From Planctomycetota bacterium (GTDB lineage Bacteria; Planctomycetota; UBA1135), in contig SHNF01000014.1 in assembly GCA_004295085.1 (NCBI GenBank), positions 98,319 to 162,318 on the forward strand: a DNA stretch of 64,000 nt, written 5' to 3'. Position numbers and translations under genes: made by a program. Shown piece after piece: positions 46,923 through 58,328 of the stretch (the stretch's first letter is position 1; every line of letters begins with the position of its first letter). A model generated the notes under the pieces. It did no database searches and had not been told where the DNA came from. It saw nothing but the letters and a program-made list of their open reading frames with translations.

Positions 46923-47369
46923 GTGGCCACCGTTCGCATCGACCGTCAGGATCCGCTGGACGCGCGCTGGGGCGACGAGCTGGCGCGCGTGCTGGCGGCG
47001 CAAGGCCGGCCGCCCGGGTGGTCGGAGCGCCTCCTCGACGACCTGTGCGAGCGCCTGAAGGGCCGCTACGGCGCCTACCTGCGCGCCTCGGGAGAGGACG
47101 GCGCCCTGCTGGGCGCCGCCCTGCTGCTCAGCCGGCGCGAAGCAGGGGAGTCCGAGGCCCGGCCCTGGCTGGCGGCCCTGTGGGTGCACCCGGAGGTGCG
47201 CGGCCGCGGGCTGGGACGCAAGCTGGCGCAGAGCGCCGAGCGCTACGCGCGCGAGCACGGCGGCGGCGAGATGGTGGCGACCGCGCCGCCGGAGGACGAC
47301 GCCACCTTGTACATGCTGGAGCGGTGGGGGTTCTCGCGCGAGCGCGTCGCGCTTTCCAAGAGCCTGTAG
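46923..47369 (+). CDS. GNAT-family N-acetyltransferase
   Basis: 148 residues from a GTG start. LWVHPEVRGRGLGRKLAQSAE is the acetyl-CoA binding motif A and LYMLERWGFSRERVALSKSL the closing motif B. Acceptor unknown (amino acid, antibiotic or protein amine). Divergent from tig, convergent with the HEAT-like gene. Confidence 0.85.
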   Translation: MATVRIDRQDPLDARWGDELARVLAAQGRPPGWSERLLDDLCERLKGRYGAYLRASGEDGALLGAALLLSRREAGESEARPWLAALWVHPEVRGRGLGRKLAQSAERYAREHGGGEMVATAPPEDDATLYMLERWGFSRERVALSKSL

Positions 47370-47379
47370 GCGCCGCCGC

Positions 47380-48645
47380 CTATTCCAGTCCGAACAGGCG
47401 CTTGAAGGGCTGGCGGTCCAGCAGCGGGGCGAACTCGGGCAGCGCGCGGTACGCCTCCAGCTCCACCGGGCTCATCTCCGAGGCCTCCAGCCAGGCGGCG
47501 GCGTCGCGCAGCCGGCGGGCGCCGGCGGCGGCGCGGGCGGCGTACAGCCAGTCCTCGCGCCGCACGTTGCTGAAGTTGGGCGTGTCCTCCACCAGGTCGA
47601 CGCCTTCCGCGAAGTGCGTGTAGGCCTCGGTCCAGTCGCCCAGCTCCACCAGCGTGCGCCCCAGCGCGAAGCGGTTGCGCCAGCTGCGCGGGTTGGACTT
47701 CACCGCGGCCTGGGGCACGGCCAGGAGGAACCGGGTGCCGGTCTTGTTGCCCAACCGGTGCAGGGTCCAGGCGAACGGCTCCGACAACGGATCCGGCGGC
47801 TTCTGCTCCAGCAGCTGCTCGAGGCGCTTCTCGCCGTCGCGCCAGTGGAAGGCCTGGCTGCCGCGCTCCAGGGCCGCCAGCGCGCTCAAGCGCGTGTCCC
47901 GATCCCGCCCGGGCTGCTCCAGGACCCGGATGAGGAAGGCTTCCGTGTCGGGATCGGGCGCGCGCTGCAGCACGCCCAGCAGCGGCGCCACCAGCGCGCC
48001 CTCGCGCCGCTGGTACAGCGCCGCCGGCAGGCGCAAGGTCTCCGGCAGCGGGCGCGCGGCGAGGCGCTCCAGGGCCGCGCCCACCGCCGTCCCGTCCAAC
48101 TGTGCGGTGGCAGGATGCGCCAGCCAGCCCGGAGCGCGCTCGATCGGCGCATGCGCGAGCAGCGCCGAGAGCGCCGCTGCGCGCTGCGCCGGGGCGCCCT
48201 CCAGGAGCCAGCGTTCGGCTCCGGCGACGGTCGCCGCTCCGCCGCGCGCCACCACGGCTTCGATGGCCGGCGCCTGCTCGCCCACCGGCAGGGCCGGGAC
48301 CAGCGCCGCCAGGCTCTCGGCGCCCGCGGCGTTCATGCTGGCGCCGAGCAGCGCCACCAGCGCCGCGACGCGCTCGCTGGCCGCCGCCGCGCTGGCCGCC
48401 GCCAGCTCTTCCAGGGCCGGCTCCTGGATCTCCGGAGCCGCGGCCAGCAGGGGCGCGATCGTGTCCTCCCCCGGTTTCTCCAGGTACAGGGGCCCGAAAC
48501 TCTTCCAGGCCTCGCGCGCGGCGGCGCGCCGCGGGGCCGCGTGCGCGCGCAGGCTGTCCAGGAAGCCTTCCACGCCCGGGGCGGGAGCACCGGGATCTTG
48601 TTGCGGCAGCGCCAGCACGGCCAGGAACAGGGAGGAAACGGCCAT
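47380..48645 (-). CDS. exported HEAT/TPR-like repeat protein
   Basis: 421 residues. Short signal-like start (MAVSSLFLAVLALPQQ), then Ala-rich helical repeats (LEELAAASAAAASERVAALVALLG, LSALLAHAPIE, LSALAALERGSQAF) typical of HEAT-type solenoids and a C-terminal TPR-like part (ALGRTLVELGDWTEAYTHF, RLRDAAAWLEASE). No catalytic motif. Scaffold or interaction role inferred. Divergent from mnmG. Confidence 0.65.
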   Translation of the reverse strand: MAVSSLFLAVLALPQQDPGAPAPGVEGFLDSLRAHAAPRRAAAREAWKSFGPLYLEKPGEDTIAPLLAAAPEIQEPALEELAAASAAAASERVAALVALLGASMNAAGAESLAALVPALPVGEQAPAIEAVVARGGAATVAGAERWLLEGAPAQRAAALSALLAHAPIERAPGWLAHPATAQLDGTAVGAALERLAARPLPETLRLPAALYQRREGALVAPLLGVLQRAPDPDTEAFLIRVLEQPGRDRDTRLSALAALERGSQAFHWRDGEKRLEQLLEQKPPDPLSEPFAWTLHRLGNKTGTRFLLAVPQAAVKSNPRSWRNRFALGRTLVELGDWTEAYTHFAEGVDLVEDTPNFSNVRREDWLYAARAAAGARRLRDAAAWLEASEMSPVELEAYRALPEFAPLLDRQPFKRLFGLE

Positions 48646-48658
48646 CGGGCGAGTCTCG

Positions 48659-48664
48659 TAGAAT
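48659..48664 (+). promoter_or_regulatory. -10-like box TAGAAT upstream of mnmG
   Basis: TAGAATAACG is AT-rich against the surrounding sequence and lies 48 nt upstream of the mnmG ATG. No clear -35. Confidence 0.4.
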
Positions 48665-48712
48665 AACGCGCTTGTCCCGTGGTTCGCGGCAACGCGGGCC
48701 GGGCCTGGAAGC

Positions 48713-50572
<1,860 letters not shown>

Positions 50573-50833
50573 CCCTCCAGCGGGGGAGCCGCCTCAGCGG
50601 ATCCAGTGGCAGGAGTACCGGAATCCGCCCTGTCGCCTGCATGTGCCTTACTCGACCGCTATCGTCGCGATCAGATCCGGATCTCTATTGGCGATTGCAC
50701 CGTGCGCGCGCAAGAGGCAACGGCGGCGGGGCGAAGGCCGAAATGTTCATCAACGGCCAGGAAGGAGATGGCCGCAGTTAGCGGCCGGGGAGGCAACATC
50801 AGCGCCCAGGTGCCCTTCTTGGAGGGGGTTCCG
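50573..50833 (+). promoter_or_regulatory. leader/promoter region of the defence operon
   Basis: 261 nt without a supported gene. It contains the perfect 12-bp palindrome AGATCCGGATCT (50673-50684) and a perfect hairpin GGCCGC-AGTTA-GCGGCC (50770-50786), and ends with GGAGGGGG 5 nt before the ATG at 50834. It is presumably the promoter and leader of the six-gene operon. A reading frame from a GTG at 50606 runs through it without a ribosome site or family resemblance and is not accepted. Confidence 0.45.
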
Positions 50834-53800
50834 ATGCGCGGGGTCGCGCTCACTTCTGCTAGCGGGCTCGCATCCCCAGCCCTCGCAATCGGACAGGGCA
50901 AGTCGCCCCTTGAGATCCTCGTGTGTTCAAGCTCTTTGCCACCGAACGCGGCTACGCTGCGCTCGGCATGGAAGGCACGCAACGGCGGCCGTGCCGCACC
51001 TCTGCTCCTCGTCGCGCTCCACGGCGAGCGCGCCTCGATCTGCGGGCCGGCGGGGGATGACCCGCCGGCCTACCTCGGCGTCGACCGCGGTCAGGTCGAG
51101 CGCATCTGCCGTGAGGCGCTTGAGCAGCCCGATCGGCACGCCGCGCAGCGAGCGCTGCGCGACGTGCTGCCCTCGGTCGAGGCCGACTTCGCGGGGGTCC
51201 GCAACGAGGGTTTCCTCGCCACCCACGAGCTGCGAGCGGGGGCCCGCCGGCGTACCGATTGGGACGCTGCGGGGGGCAAGGCGCGCGGCGCCCTCGCCAA
51301 GCGCGGTCCCGACCTCCTGCGAGCGCTCGGCTTCGGGATCGAGCGGCACGACGGCGCCACCTCGATCCTGCGGGCCGGGGATCGCAAGGTCGCGGTCGCC
51401 GTCCTGCTCGCGCGCGAGGAAGCACCCGATCTCTCGGGCGAGCGCTTCTCGGGGCTCTCGCCCATCTCCTATGCGCTCGCCGTCGCCGATCGCGAGGGGC
51501 TGCCGTGGGTGGTCGTGCAGCACGGGGCCAAGATCCGTGTCCATCCTGCGCGCGTCGGCGTGGGCGTGGGCCGACGCGGGCGCACGGAGACGTACGTCGA
51601 GTGCCACGCGGGGCTCCTCCCCGACGCGGACGCCGCCTTCCTCTGGCTCCTGTGCTCGGCCGATGCGCTCGCAGCGGATGGCAGCCTTGAGCAGATCCTC
51701 GAGGCCTCGGGCCGCTTCGCCGGCGACCTGGCCGAGCGGCTGCGCGAGCGGGTGTACCAGTCGGTCGTGCCGCTCCTCGCGCGGGGCATCGTCGCCGCGC
51801 GCGGCCTGCGCAAGCCGAAGGCGAACGACCTGGCCGACACCTACGAGATGGCGCTCACCGTTCTCTTCAGGCTCCTCTTCGTCGCCTACGCCGAGGACAA
51901 GGACCTCTTGCCCTACCGCTGGAACGGCCTCTACCAGCGCCGCTCCCTCAAGACCAAGGCGCAGGAGCTGGCCGAGCTGCGGCGCGCGGGGGCCTCGTTC
52001 GACGCGGGCGACACGCTCTGGGACGAGGTGACCCGCCTTTTCCGGGCGGTAGACCGTGGCAACCGCGAGTGGGGCGTGCCCGCCTACGACGGGGGGCTCT
52101 TCTCCGAGGATGGCGAGGTTTCGCCGGCCGGCGCGCAGCTTGCCGCGCTCTCGCTGCCGAACACCGTGTTCGGCCCCGCGCTCGCGGACCTCCTCCTTGT
52201 CGAGGGACCGGAAGGGCTGGGCCCCGTGGACTTCCGCAGCCTCGGCGTGCGCGAGTTCGGCACGATCTACGAGGGGCTCCTCGAGAGCGAGCTCTCCGTC
52301 GCCGAGACCGACCTCGCGGTGGACAAGTCGGGCGCCTACCGCCCGTGCAAGAGTGGCGAGGAGCCCGCGGTCGCCCGCGGCGACACCTACCTGCACAACG
52401 CCTCGGGCGCGCGCAAGTCCACCGGCTCGTACTTCACCAAGCACTTCGCCGTCGAGCACCTGCTCGAACGCTCGCTCGAGCCCGCGCTCGCCGAGCACAC
52501 GGCCCGCCTCGACGCCCTCGGCGAGGAGGAAGCGGGCGAACGCTTCTTCGACTTCCGGGTCGCCGACCTTGCGATGGGATCGGGACACTTCCTGGTCGCG
52601 GCCGTCGACCGGATCGAGCGCGCGCTCACAGGCTATCTGTCGCGGCGGCGACTGCCTGCCGTCACGGAAGAGCTCGCCGCGCTCCGGGCAGCGGCGCTCG
52701 AAGCGCTGGGGCCCCTCGCCGACCAGGTCGAGATCGAGCACACCCAGCTCCTGCGCCGTCTGATCGCCCGTCGCTGCATCTACGGCGTCGACCTGAACCC
52801 GATCGCCGTGCAGCTCGCGCGGCTCTCGATCTGGATCCACACCTTCGTGCCGGGGCTCCCGCTCTCGCTCCTCGACCGCGGACTCGTGCGCGGCAACTCG
52901 CTGGTCGGAATCGGCCGGCTCGACGAGGTCAAGGAGAAGCTCGAGGAAGGGAGCCTGCCGCTCTTCCCGATCGACGCGGCATCGCTCCTGGGTGCCGCGG
53001 CCGAGCCCCTGAAGCGCCTCGCCCGTCTCGCCGACGCGACACCCTCGGACCTGGCGCGCGCGCGCAAGGCGCAGGAGGCGGCGGTGGCCGCGGTGGCGCC
53101 CGCGGCGGCGCTCTGCGACCTCGTGACTGCGGCGCGTCCCGCCGGCGAGCGGGTTGCGGTAGACCTTGAGAAGTGGGAGGAGATCCGCGACCGGCTGCCG
53201 GGGTCGAAGGAGCACCGGGCCACTGCGAAGCGCCTAGAGGGGCTCCAAGCCTTCCACTTCCCGATCGCGTTCCCCGAGGTCTTCCTGCGGGAGCGGCCGG
53301 GTTTCGACGTGATCGTGGGGAACCCGCCGTGGGAGAAGGCGCGCGTCGAGGAACTCGAGTTCTGGGGCCGTCACGCGCCCGGGATTCGCGGGTTGGCAAC
53401 GGCAGAGCGAAACAAGGCTCTGGCTGAACTTCGCAACTCCCGCGAAGACCTGGTCGCGCTCTGGCAGGCGGAGCGAAATGCCACCGAGCGCCTCAGGGAC
53501 GCAGTACGTCACTTCCCTGGAATGAACACTGGTCACCCCGATCTGTTTAGAGCGTTCACGGTGAGATTCTTCGCTCTCGTTTCGGACGAGGGTGGGCGTG
53601 TCGGAGTCGTTCTCCCAGGCGATGCGTTCAAGATCAAGGGTGGCAGCGGAATTCGCGCCCAGATCCGGTCTCTCTGTTCAAATGTCGATGTCCAGCTCCT
53701 GACAAACAAAGGCGAATGGGTATTTGACGATGTTGATGGACGGAAGCTCATTGCCCTTGTGACAGCTCGCGTGAGCCGAGAGCGAGGCGAGGTCACCTAC

Positions 53801-54808
53801 GGGTTGCCGCCCGAGTGTCACTACCTTGAAGAATGGAAGCGACGCGCACCCGAGCAGTCGTTCATCGTGCGGGATTCGTGGCTCGTCGAATACAGCCCAA
53901 GCCTCGTGATTCCGACCCTCCCGTCGGTATCCGGCGGCCAGGTCGTCGACCAGCTGATGAAGTCGCCCCCTCTTCGGAGCCATCCCGAGCTGAGAGTGCG
54001 AAGGGTGTACGCTGACTTCGAAACGTATCGCGACAGACACCGATGGAACCCGAATCCGTTCGACGGGGCCTGGCCAGTTTACAAAGGGGAAAGCTTTGAC
54101 ATCTGGGAACCTGATACTGGGAGGTATTTCGCGTGGACTGACGGTGAACAGATTCTGGATGCAGCGCAGCAGCGCCGGCGTCGAAGCCCAAGAGGCGCCC
54201 CATACTCTGAGATGAACGCGAGATGGCGCGCACGCGTCGAGACTCATCCAGTTCTGCACCCGCGAATCGCGTTTCGAAACGTGACGAACAGGACGAACAC
54301 CAGAACTCTCCTTGTCGCGCTGATTCCACCCAGTCGCGTTAACACTGAGACCGCACCATGGGTTCTTTGGCTCGATTCTTCCAATCGAAGAGCTTGCGAA
54401 GGCTACCTATTGGGTGTCATGGCTAGCCTTGTTTGCGACTGGTGGACTCGTCGCTTCGTCGAAGGGCACGTGGACGAGGAGGCCTTCAACTCGCTCCGTA
54501 TCCCCAATCCGTCTACGTCACCTGCTCGGTCGGAACGAGTGCGGCGCACGGCATCGCGCCTCGCCTGCCCGGACGAACGCTTCGCTGGCTGGGCCGACGA
54601 CGTTGGCGTTTCCTGTGGTCCGCTGGCCCCCGACGAAAAGGAGGACATGATCCACGAGCTCGACGCCGTCGTCGCCCACCTCTACGGCCTCTCGGAAAAG
54701 CACCTCGTCCACATCTTCGAGACCTTCCACGAAGGCTGGGACTACGACGCCCGCCTCCGCGCGACGCTGGAGCACTTCCGTGACTGGAAGCGGAGGAACA
54801 CGCCGTGA
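50834..54808 (+). CDS. Eco57I/PglX-like N6-adenine DNA methyltransferase (defence island)
   Basis: 1324 residues. N-terminal 500 residues form an all-alpha/beta region without a recognised nuclease site. Motif I DLAMGSGHFL (about 578) and motif IV NPPW in VIVGNPPWEKA (about 829) define a gamma-class adenine-N6 methyltransferase of the large COG1002 type, as in BREX PglX, DISARM DrmMI and type IIG enzymes. The region after 860 is the expected target-recognition part and is clearly more AT-rich. Ends with a helical EHLVHIFETFHEGWDY-like tail. The ATG at 50834 was chosen for its GGAGGGGG. It overlaps the SIR2 gene by GTGA. Probably modifies host DNA for the restriction part of the system. Confidence 0.82.
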   Translation: MRGVALTSASGLASPALAIGQGKSPLEILVCSSSLPPNAATLRSAWKARNGGRAAPLLLVALHGERASICGPAGDDPPAYLGVDRGQVERICREALEQPDRHAAQRALRDVLPSVEADFAGVRNEGFLATHELRAGARRRTDWDAAGGKARGALAKRGPDLLRALGFGIERHDGATSILRAGDRKVAVAVLLAREEAPDLSGERFSGLSPISYALAVADREGLPWVVVQHGAKIRVHPARVGVGVGRRGRTETYVECHAGLLPDADAAFLWLLCSADALAADGSLEQILEASGRFAGDLAERLRERVYQSVVPLLARGIVAARGLRKPKANDLADTYEMALTVLFRLLFVAYAEDKDLLPYRWNGLYQRRSLKTKAQELAELRRAGASFDAGDTLWDEVTRLFRAVDRGNREWGVPAYDGGLFSEDGEVSPAGAQLAALSLPNTVFGPALADLLLVEGPEGLGPVDFRSLGVREFGTIYEGLLESELSVAETDLAVDKSGAYRPCKSGEEPAVARGDTYLHNASGARKSTGSYFTKHFAVEHLLERSLEPALAEHTARLDALGEEEAGERFFDFRVADLAMGSGHFLVAAVDRIERALTGYLSRRRLPAVTEELAALRAAALEALGPLADQVEIEHTQLLRRLIARRCIYGVDLNPIAVQLARLSIWIHTFVPGLPLSLLDRGLVRGNSLVGIGRLDEVKEKLEEGSLPLFPIDAASLLGAAAEPLKRLARLADATPSDLARARKAQEAAVAAVAPAAALCDLVTAARPAGERVAVDLEKWEEIRDRLPGSKEHRATAKRLEGLQAFHFPIAFPEVFLRERPGFDVIVGNPPWEKARVEELEFWGRHAPGIRGLATAERNKALAELRNSREDLVALWQAERNATERLRDAVRHFPGMNTGHPDLFRAFTVRFFALVSDEGGRVGVVLPGDAFKIKGGSGIRAQIRSLCSNVDVQLLTNKGEWVFDDVDGRKLIALVTARVSRERGEVTYGLPPECHYLEEWKRRAPEQSFIVRDSWLVEYSPSLVIPTLPSVSGGQVVDQLMKSPPLRSHPELRVRRVYADFETYRDRHRWNPNPFDGAWPVYKGESFDIWEPDTGRYFAWTDGEQILDAAQQRRRRSPRGAPYSEMNARWRARVETHPVLHPRIAFRNVTNRTNTRTLLVALIPPSRVNTETAPWVLWLDSSNRRACEGYLLGVMASLVCDWWTRRFVEGHVDEEAFNSLRIPNPSTSPARSERVRRTASRLACPDERFAGWADDVGVSCGPLAPDEKEDMIHELDAVVAHLYGLSEKHLVHIFETFHEGWDYDARLRATLEHFRDWKRRNTP

Positions 54809-56208
54809 GCCCCGACGAGCGCTCGAGGACAGAGCGACCGAGCGGCACCGCAGGGGCATCGGCGGGAACCATATGGAAGACCCACCGAGTGAGGACCGGC
54901 TCTCACCACTGGGAAGACGATGCGCCGCCGGCCGATTCAGGTCAGCATCGGAAGCACATCGAGCCGTGGCTTGCCGCCCTGCTCCAGGCGGAGCACCTGA
55001 GCCTCCTCCTCGGTAGCGGGATCACGACAGCGGTGGCGAGACTCGCGGACGCCCCGATCGTCGACATGACAGCGCGATCGTTCACCTGTGATCTCGCCGG
55101 CGTGGTGGACCGGGCCGCCGCGGAAAGCGCCCGCCGTTCCGGCCGCGGCACCCCCAACCTAGAGGACCAGGTCCGCGCGGCTCGGGAGCTGATCGGGGGT
55201 CTGCGAATCATGATCGCAGACGACGATCAGGATGGGCTCGCCGCCCGGGCGAGGGACCTGCTGGCCAGATGGCAAGGCGCGCTCGACGAACGCCTGCAAG
55301 CGCTACTGCGCGGCGTCTTGCAGACTGAGCGCGGGATCGAGACGGCGCTCGGTCGACAGGGCACCGATGCGGACCGGATCCGCCGAATCCTCTGCTCCTT
55401 TCTCCTTACGTTCGCCAGCCGCACGGCGACGCGCGAGCGCCTGCATGTCTTCACGACGAACTACGACCGCATCGTGGAGCACGGCTGCGACCTCCTGGGG
55501 CTGCGTGTCCTCGACCGGTTCGTCGGTCGGCTGAAGCCGGTGTTCCGCGCGTCGCGCCTGGGAATCGACCTTCACTACAACCCGCCCGGTATCCGCGGCG
55601 AGCCCCGCTATCTGGAGGGCGTCGTCCGCCTGACCAAGCTCCACGGCTCGATCGACTGGCGCCAGGAGGAAACCGGAGCGGGCGGGCCGCGGATTGTGCG
55701 AGCCGCGCTTCCTTTCGCGGCGTCCGATGACCACCCCGAGCTGCCCGAGCACCCGCGCGATGGCCTCATCGTCTACCCGAATCCAGCCAAGGACATCGAG
55801 ACGCTGGAGTACCCCTACGCCGAGCTCTTCCGCGACCTCGCGGCTGCCGCCTGCCAGCCGAACGCGGTGATAGTGGTCTACGGCTACGGCTTCGGCGACG
55901 ACCACATCAACCGGGTGCTGCGAGACATGCTCACGATCCCCTCCGCGCACCTCGCGATCCTCTCCTATGACGGTGCCTCGGGGCGGATCGAGCGCTTCGT
56001 GGAGGCCGCAGGACGAGACGAGCAGATCACGCTGCTTCTCGGTGACCACTTCGGCGATCTCGCAACGCTGGTCGAGCACTACCTGCCGAAGCCCGCAATC
56101 GACCGGACGACATGGCGCATGGTGGACCTCCTCAACCGGCGCACGCCGCACGGCTCGGGGGAGCCGAGCTCCAGGCTGGACGAATCGGAGCAGGGGGGCC
56201 CGGAGTGA
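54805..56208 (+). CDS. SIR2-like NADase (defence island)
   Basis: 467 residues from GTG. SIR2-family landmarks: LLLGSGITTAV (NAD pocket, about 67), VFTTNYDRIVEHGCD (about 218), LTKLHGSIDW (catalytic His, about 280) and VYGYGFGDDHINRVL (about 360). This SIR2 type is found in phage-defence systems such as SIR2-HerA, where NAD+ is depleted on infection. The N-terminal 50 residues are Ser/Arg-rich and unassigned. Both ends overlap neighbours by GTGA; the next gene is HerA, its usual partner. Confidence 0.85.
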   Translation: MSPDERSRTERPSGTAGASAGTIWKTHRVRTGSHHWEDDAPPADSGQHRKHIEPWLAALLQAEHLSLLLGSGITTAVARLADAPIVDMTARSFTCDLAGVVDRAAAESARRSGRGTPNLEDQVRAARELIGGLRIMIADDDQDGLAARARDLLARWQGALDERLQALLRGVLQTERGIETALGRQGTDADRIRRILCSFLLTFASRTATRERLHVFTTNYDRIVEHGCDLLGLRVLDRFVGRLKPVFRASRLGIDLHYNPPGIRGEPRYLEGVVRLTKLHGSIDWRQEETGAGGPRIVRAALPFAASDDHPELPEHPRDGLIVYPNPAKDIETLEYPYAELFRDLAAAACQPNAVIVVYGYGFGDDHINRVLRDMLTIPSAHLAILSYDGASGRIERFVEAAGRDEQITLLLGDHFGDLATLVEHYLPKPAIDRTTWRMVDLLNRRTPHGSGEPSSRLDESEQGGPE

Positions 56209-58328
56209 CGTCGCTCATCGAGGCGCTCGGCGACCGGGCCGTCGGGATCGTCGAGGAGGTTTCCGCCAACGCCATCTCCGTGCTCCTCGATCCCGACGCC
56301 CCGCAGGCGACGGCTCTCAACACGGGGGTTCCGGCGGGCTTTCCACGGATCAACGGCTATCTGCTCGTCCCGAATGAAGGCGGCGCGACGGTCGGCGTCA
56401 TCACGAAGGTGGAGGTGGTGCGGCTCCCGTATCCAAAGCGCCGCGGGATGCAGGACTTTGGGCTCGTGGACCTGCCGTTCCCAGCTCGTGTCGTGTCGCT
56501 CACGCCCCTTGGCACTCTGATCGCCAGACCGGCAGGCGCTGGCGGCGACCTAACGTTTGAGGTTCGTCGCGGCGTGGACGTGTTTCCGTCCGTCGGCGAT
56601 CCGGTTGTCCTCTCGACGGAAGCGCAGCTCCGGGCGATCGTCGAGGGGGAAGGTGCGGGGAAGGCGCGGCGCATTCTACTCGGCACCTGCCCCACGGCCG
56701 CGAGCGCACCGGTGCACGTGGATCCGGACAAGCTCTTCGGACGGCACCTCGCCGTGCTCGGCAACACCGGAGCGGGCAAGTCTTGCTCAGTCGCCGGGCT
56801 CATCCGCTGGTCGCTCGAGGCGGCGCGCGAGGCAAGGACGCACACCGGTCGGAGTGGCGAACCCAACGCGCGCTTCATCGTGCTAGATCCGAACGGCGAG
56901 TACGCGCGGGCCTTTGCGGGGCTGAACGCACGCCTCTTCCAGGTCTCGCCCCAGGGTGACGCCGAAGCACTCAAGGTTCCGGCGTGGCTGTGGAACGGGG
57001 AGGAGTGGGCTGCCTTCACCGGGGCGGCGCCGGGCGTGCAACGTCCCATTCTGTTCGATGCCATCCGCCGCCTGCGCTCGGGAGGGGGGACGCCGGATGC
57101 GTTCCAGTCTCGCGCGCGCGGGCGAATCAGGAGATATCGGACGGGGTTCAGGCTGAGAGTTGAGGCCGGTGATCACCTCCAAGCCGGGAGGCGGGAAGGA
57201 GTGGCCGATCTACTCCTCAAGGCTGCACACGACTTCGAGGACCTTGCCCAAGATGCAGGATGCTCGGATGAAGGCTTGAGAGAACGTCTGAGTTCCATTG
57301 CAAGTCGCTGTCGCACGGTCGAAGAGTCTGCCCGAGGCAGGTCTCGAGACGGTGGACACTGGCACAACGACTTCGCCGAGACGGAGCTCGGGACCGTCCA
57401 GAGCGCCCTGGCTGATGCCGCGTCGGCGGTGGGAATAGCGGAAGACGAGACCTCTGTGGGTGAGGACGCGCCGCGGTTCTTCCCGGCGAAGGAGCTGCCC
57501 GGCTTCGTCGACGCTCTTGCCGCCGGCGTGGAGGGCCGCGACCTCGCGCAGTTCGTGGACTCCCTCAATCTCCGCATTCGGGGCCTTTTCGCGGGAGGGC
57601 CACTGGCATCGGTACTCGACCCCGGAGACGCCGCATCGGTCACTCTCGAGCAGTGGCTGACCGACCACGTTGGTGCCGATGAGGCCTCGAATGGACCAAT
57701 CGCGATCGTCGACCTCTCCCTCGTACCGTCCGAGGTCATCCACATCGTCGTGTCCGTTCTTGCGCGCATGGTGTTCGAGGCTGTGCAGCGCTATCGGCGG
57801 GCCCACGCATCTGTGTTGCCGACGGTTCTCGTTCTGGAGGAGGCGCACACCTTCGTCCACCGCGATCTGGCCGCCGACGGCGCTCCATCCGCCGGAAAGG
57901 CATGCTGCCGGACGTTCGAACGGATCGCACGGGAGGGACGCAAGTTCGGGCTCGGTCTTGTCCTTGCCTCGCAGCGCCCGTCCGAGATGTCCCCCACGGT
58001 GCTCTCCCAGTGCAACACCTTCTTGCTCCACCGCATTGTCAACAACCTCGACCAGGACCTTGTGAAGCGCCTGGTTCCCGACTCGCTCGGCGATCTATTG
58101 CGCGAGCTGCCAAGCCTTCCCTCCCAACGGGCGATCCTCCTCGGCTGGGGCGCGCCGGCTCCCGTGCTCGTGGAGATCCGAGAGCTTCCAGAGGAACATC
58201 GGCCGCACTCTCCCGATCCCGACTTCTGGAGCGTGTGGACGGGTGAGCGCGAGCGCCCGGTTGATTGGAGGGGCATTGCCGATTCGTGGCAAAGGGTGGA
58301 CCCCGAGCGCGGGAGCACGACGTCGTGA
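56205..58328 (+). CDS. HerA-like ATP-dependent helicase/translocase (defence island)
   Basis: 707 residues from GTG. N-terminal HAS-like barrel (about 1-150), Walker A LGNTGAGKSCSVAGL (Lys near 191), Walker B TVLVLEEAHTF (about 541) and the HerA arginine-finger/C-terminal region (LASQRPSEMSPTVLSQCNTFLLHR). HerA forms hexameric rings; in SIR2-HerA it assembles with the NADase. The stretch at about 290-420 (57060-57470) looks like an insertion of different composition relative to the core. Overlaps both neighbours by GTGA. Confidence 0.88.
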   Translation: MTSLIEALGDRAVGIVEEVSANAISVLLDPDAPQATALNTGVPAGFPRINGYLLVPNEGGATVGVITKVEVVRLPYPKRRGMQDFGLVDLPFPARVVSLTPLGTLIARPAGAGGDLTFEVRRGVDVFPSVGDPVVLSTEAQLRAIVEGEGAGKARRILLGTCPTAASAPVHVDPDKLFGRHLAVLGNTGAGKSCSVAGLIRWSLEAAREARTHTGRSGEPNARFIVLDPNGEYARAFAGLNARLFQVSPQGDAEALKVPAWLWNGEEWAAFTGAAPGVQRPILFDAIRRLRSGGGTPDAFQSRARGRIRRYRTGFRLRVEAGDHLQAGRREGVADLLLKAAHDFEDLAQDAGCSDEGLRERLSSIASRCRTVEESARGRSRDGGHWHNDFAETELGTVQSALADAASAVGIAEDETSVGEDAPRFFPAKELPGFVDALAAGVEGRDLAQFVDSLNLRIRGLFAGGPLASVLDPGDAASVTLEQWLTDHVGADEASNGPIAIVDLSLVPSEVIHIVVSVLARMVFEAVQRYRRAHASVLPTVLVLEEAHTFVHRDLAADGAPSAGKACCRTFERIAREGRKFGLGLVLASQRPSEMSPTVLSQCNTFLLHRIVNNLDQDLVKRLVPDSLGDLLRELPSLPSQRAILLGWGAPAPVLVEIRELPEEHRPHSPDPDFWSVWTGERERPVDWRGIADSWQRVDPERGSTTS

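Noticed and set aside
50606..50833. N-terminal extension of the methyltransferase from GTG 50606
   Set aside because: No ribosome site at 50606, the translated 76 residues have no family resemblance, and a GGAGGGGG site lies 5 nt before ATG 50834.
50927..53215. Long minus-strand reading frame opposite the methyltransferase
   Set aside because: It mirrors the codon bias of the plus-strand gene and encodes low-complexity Arg/Gly/Ala sequence without any motif.
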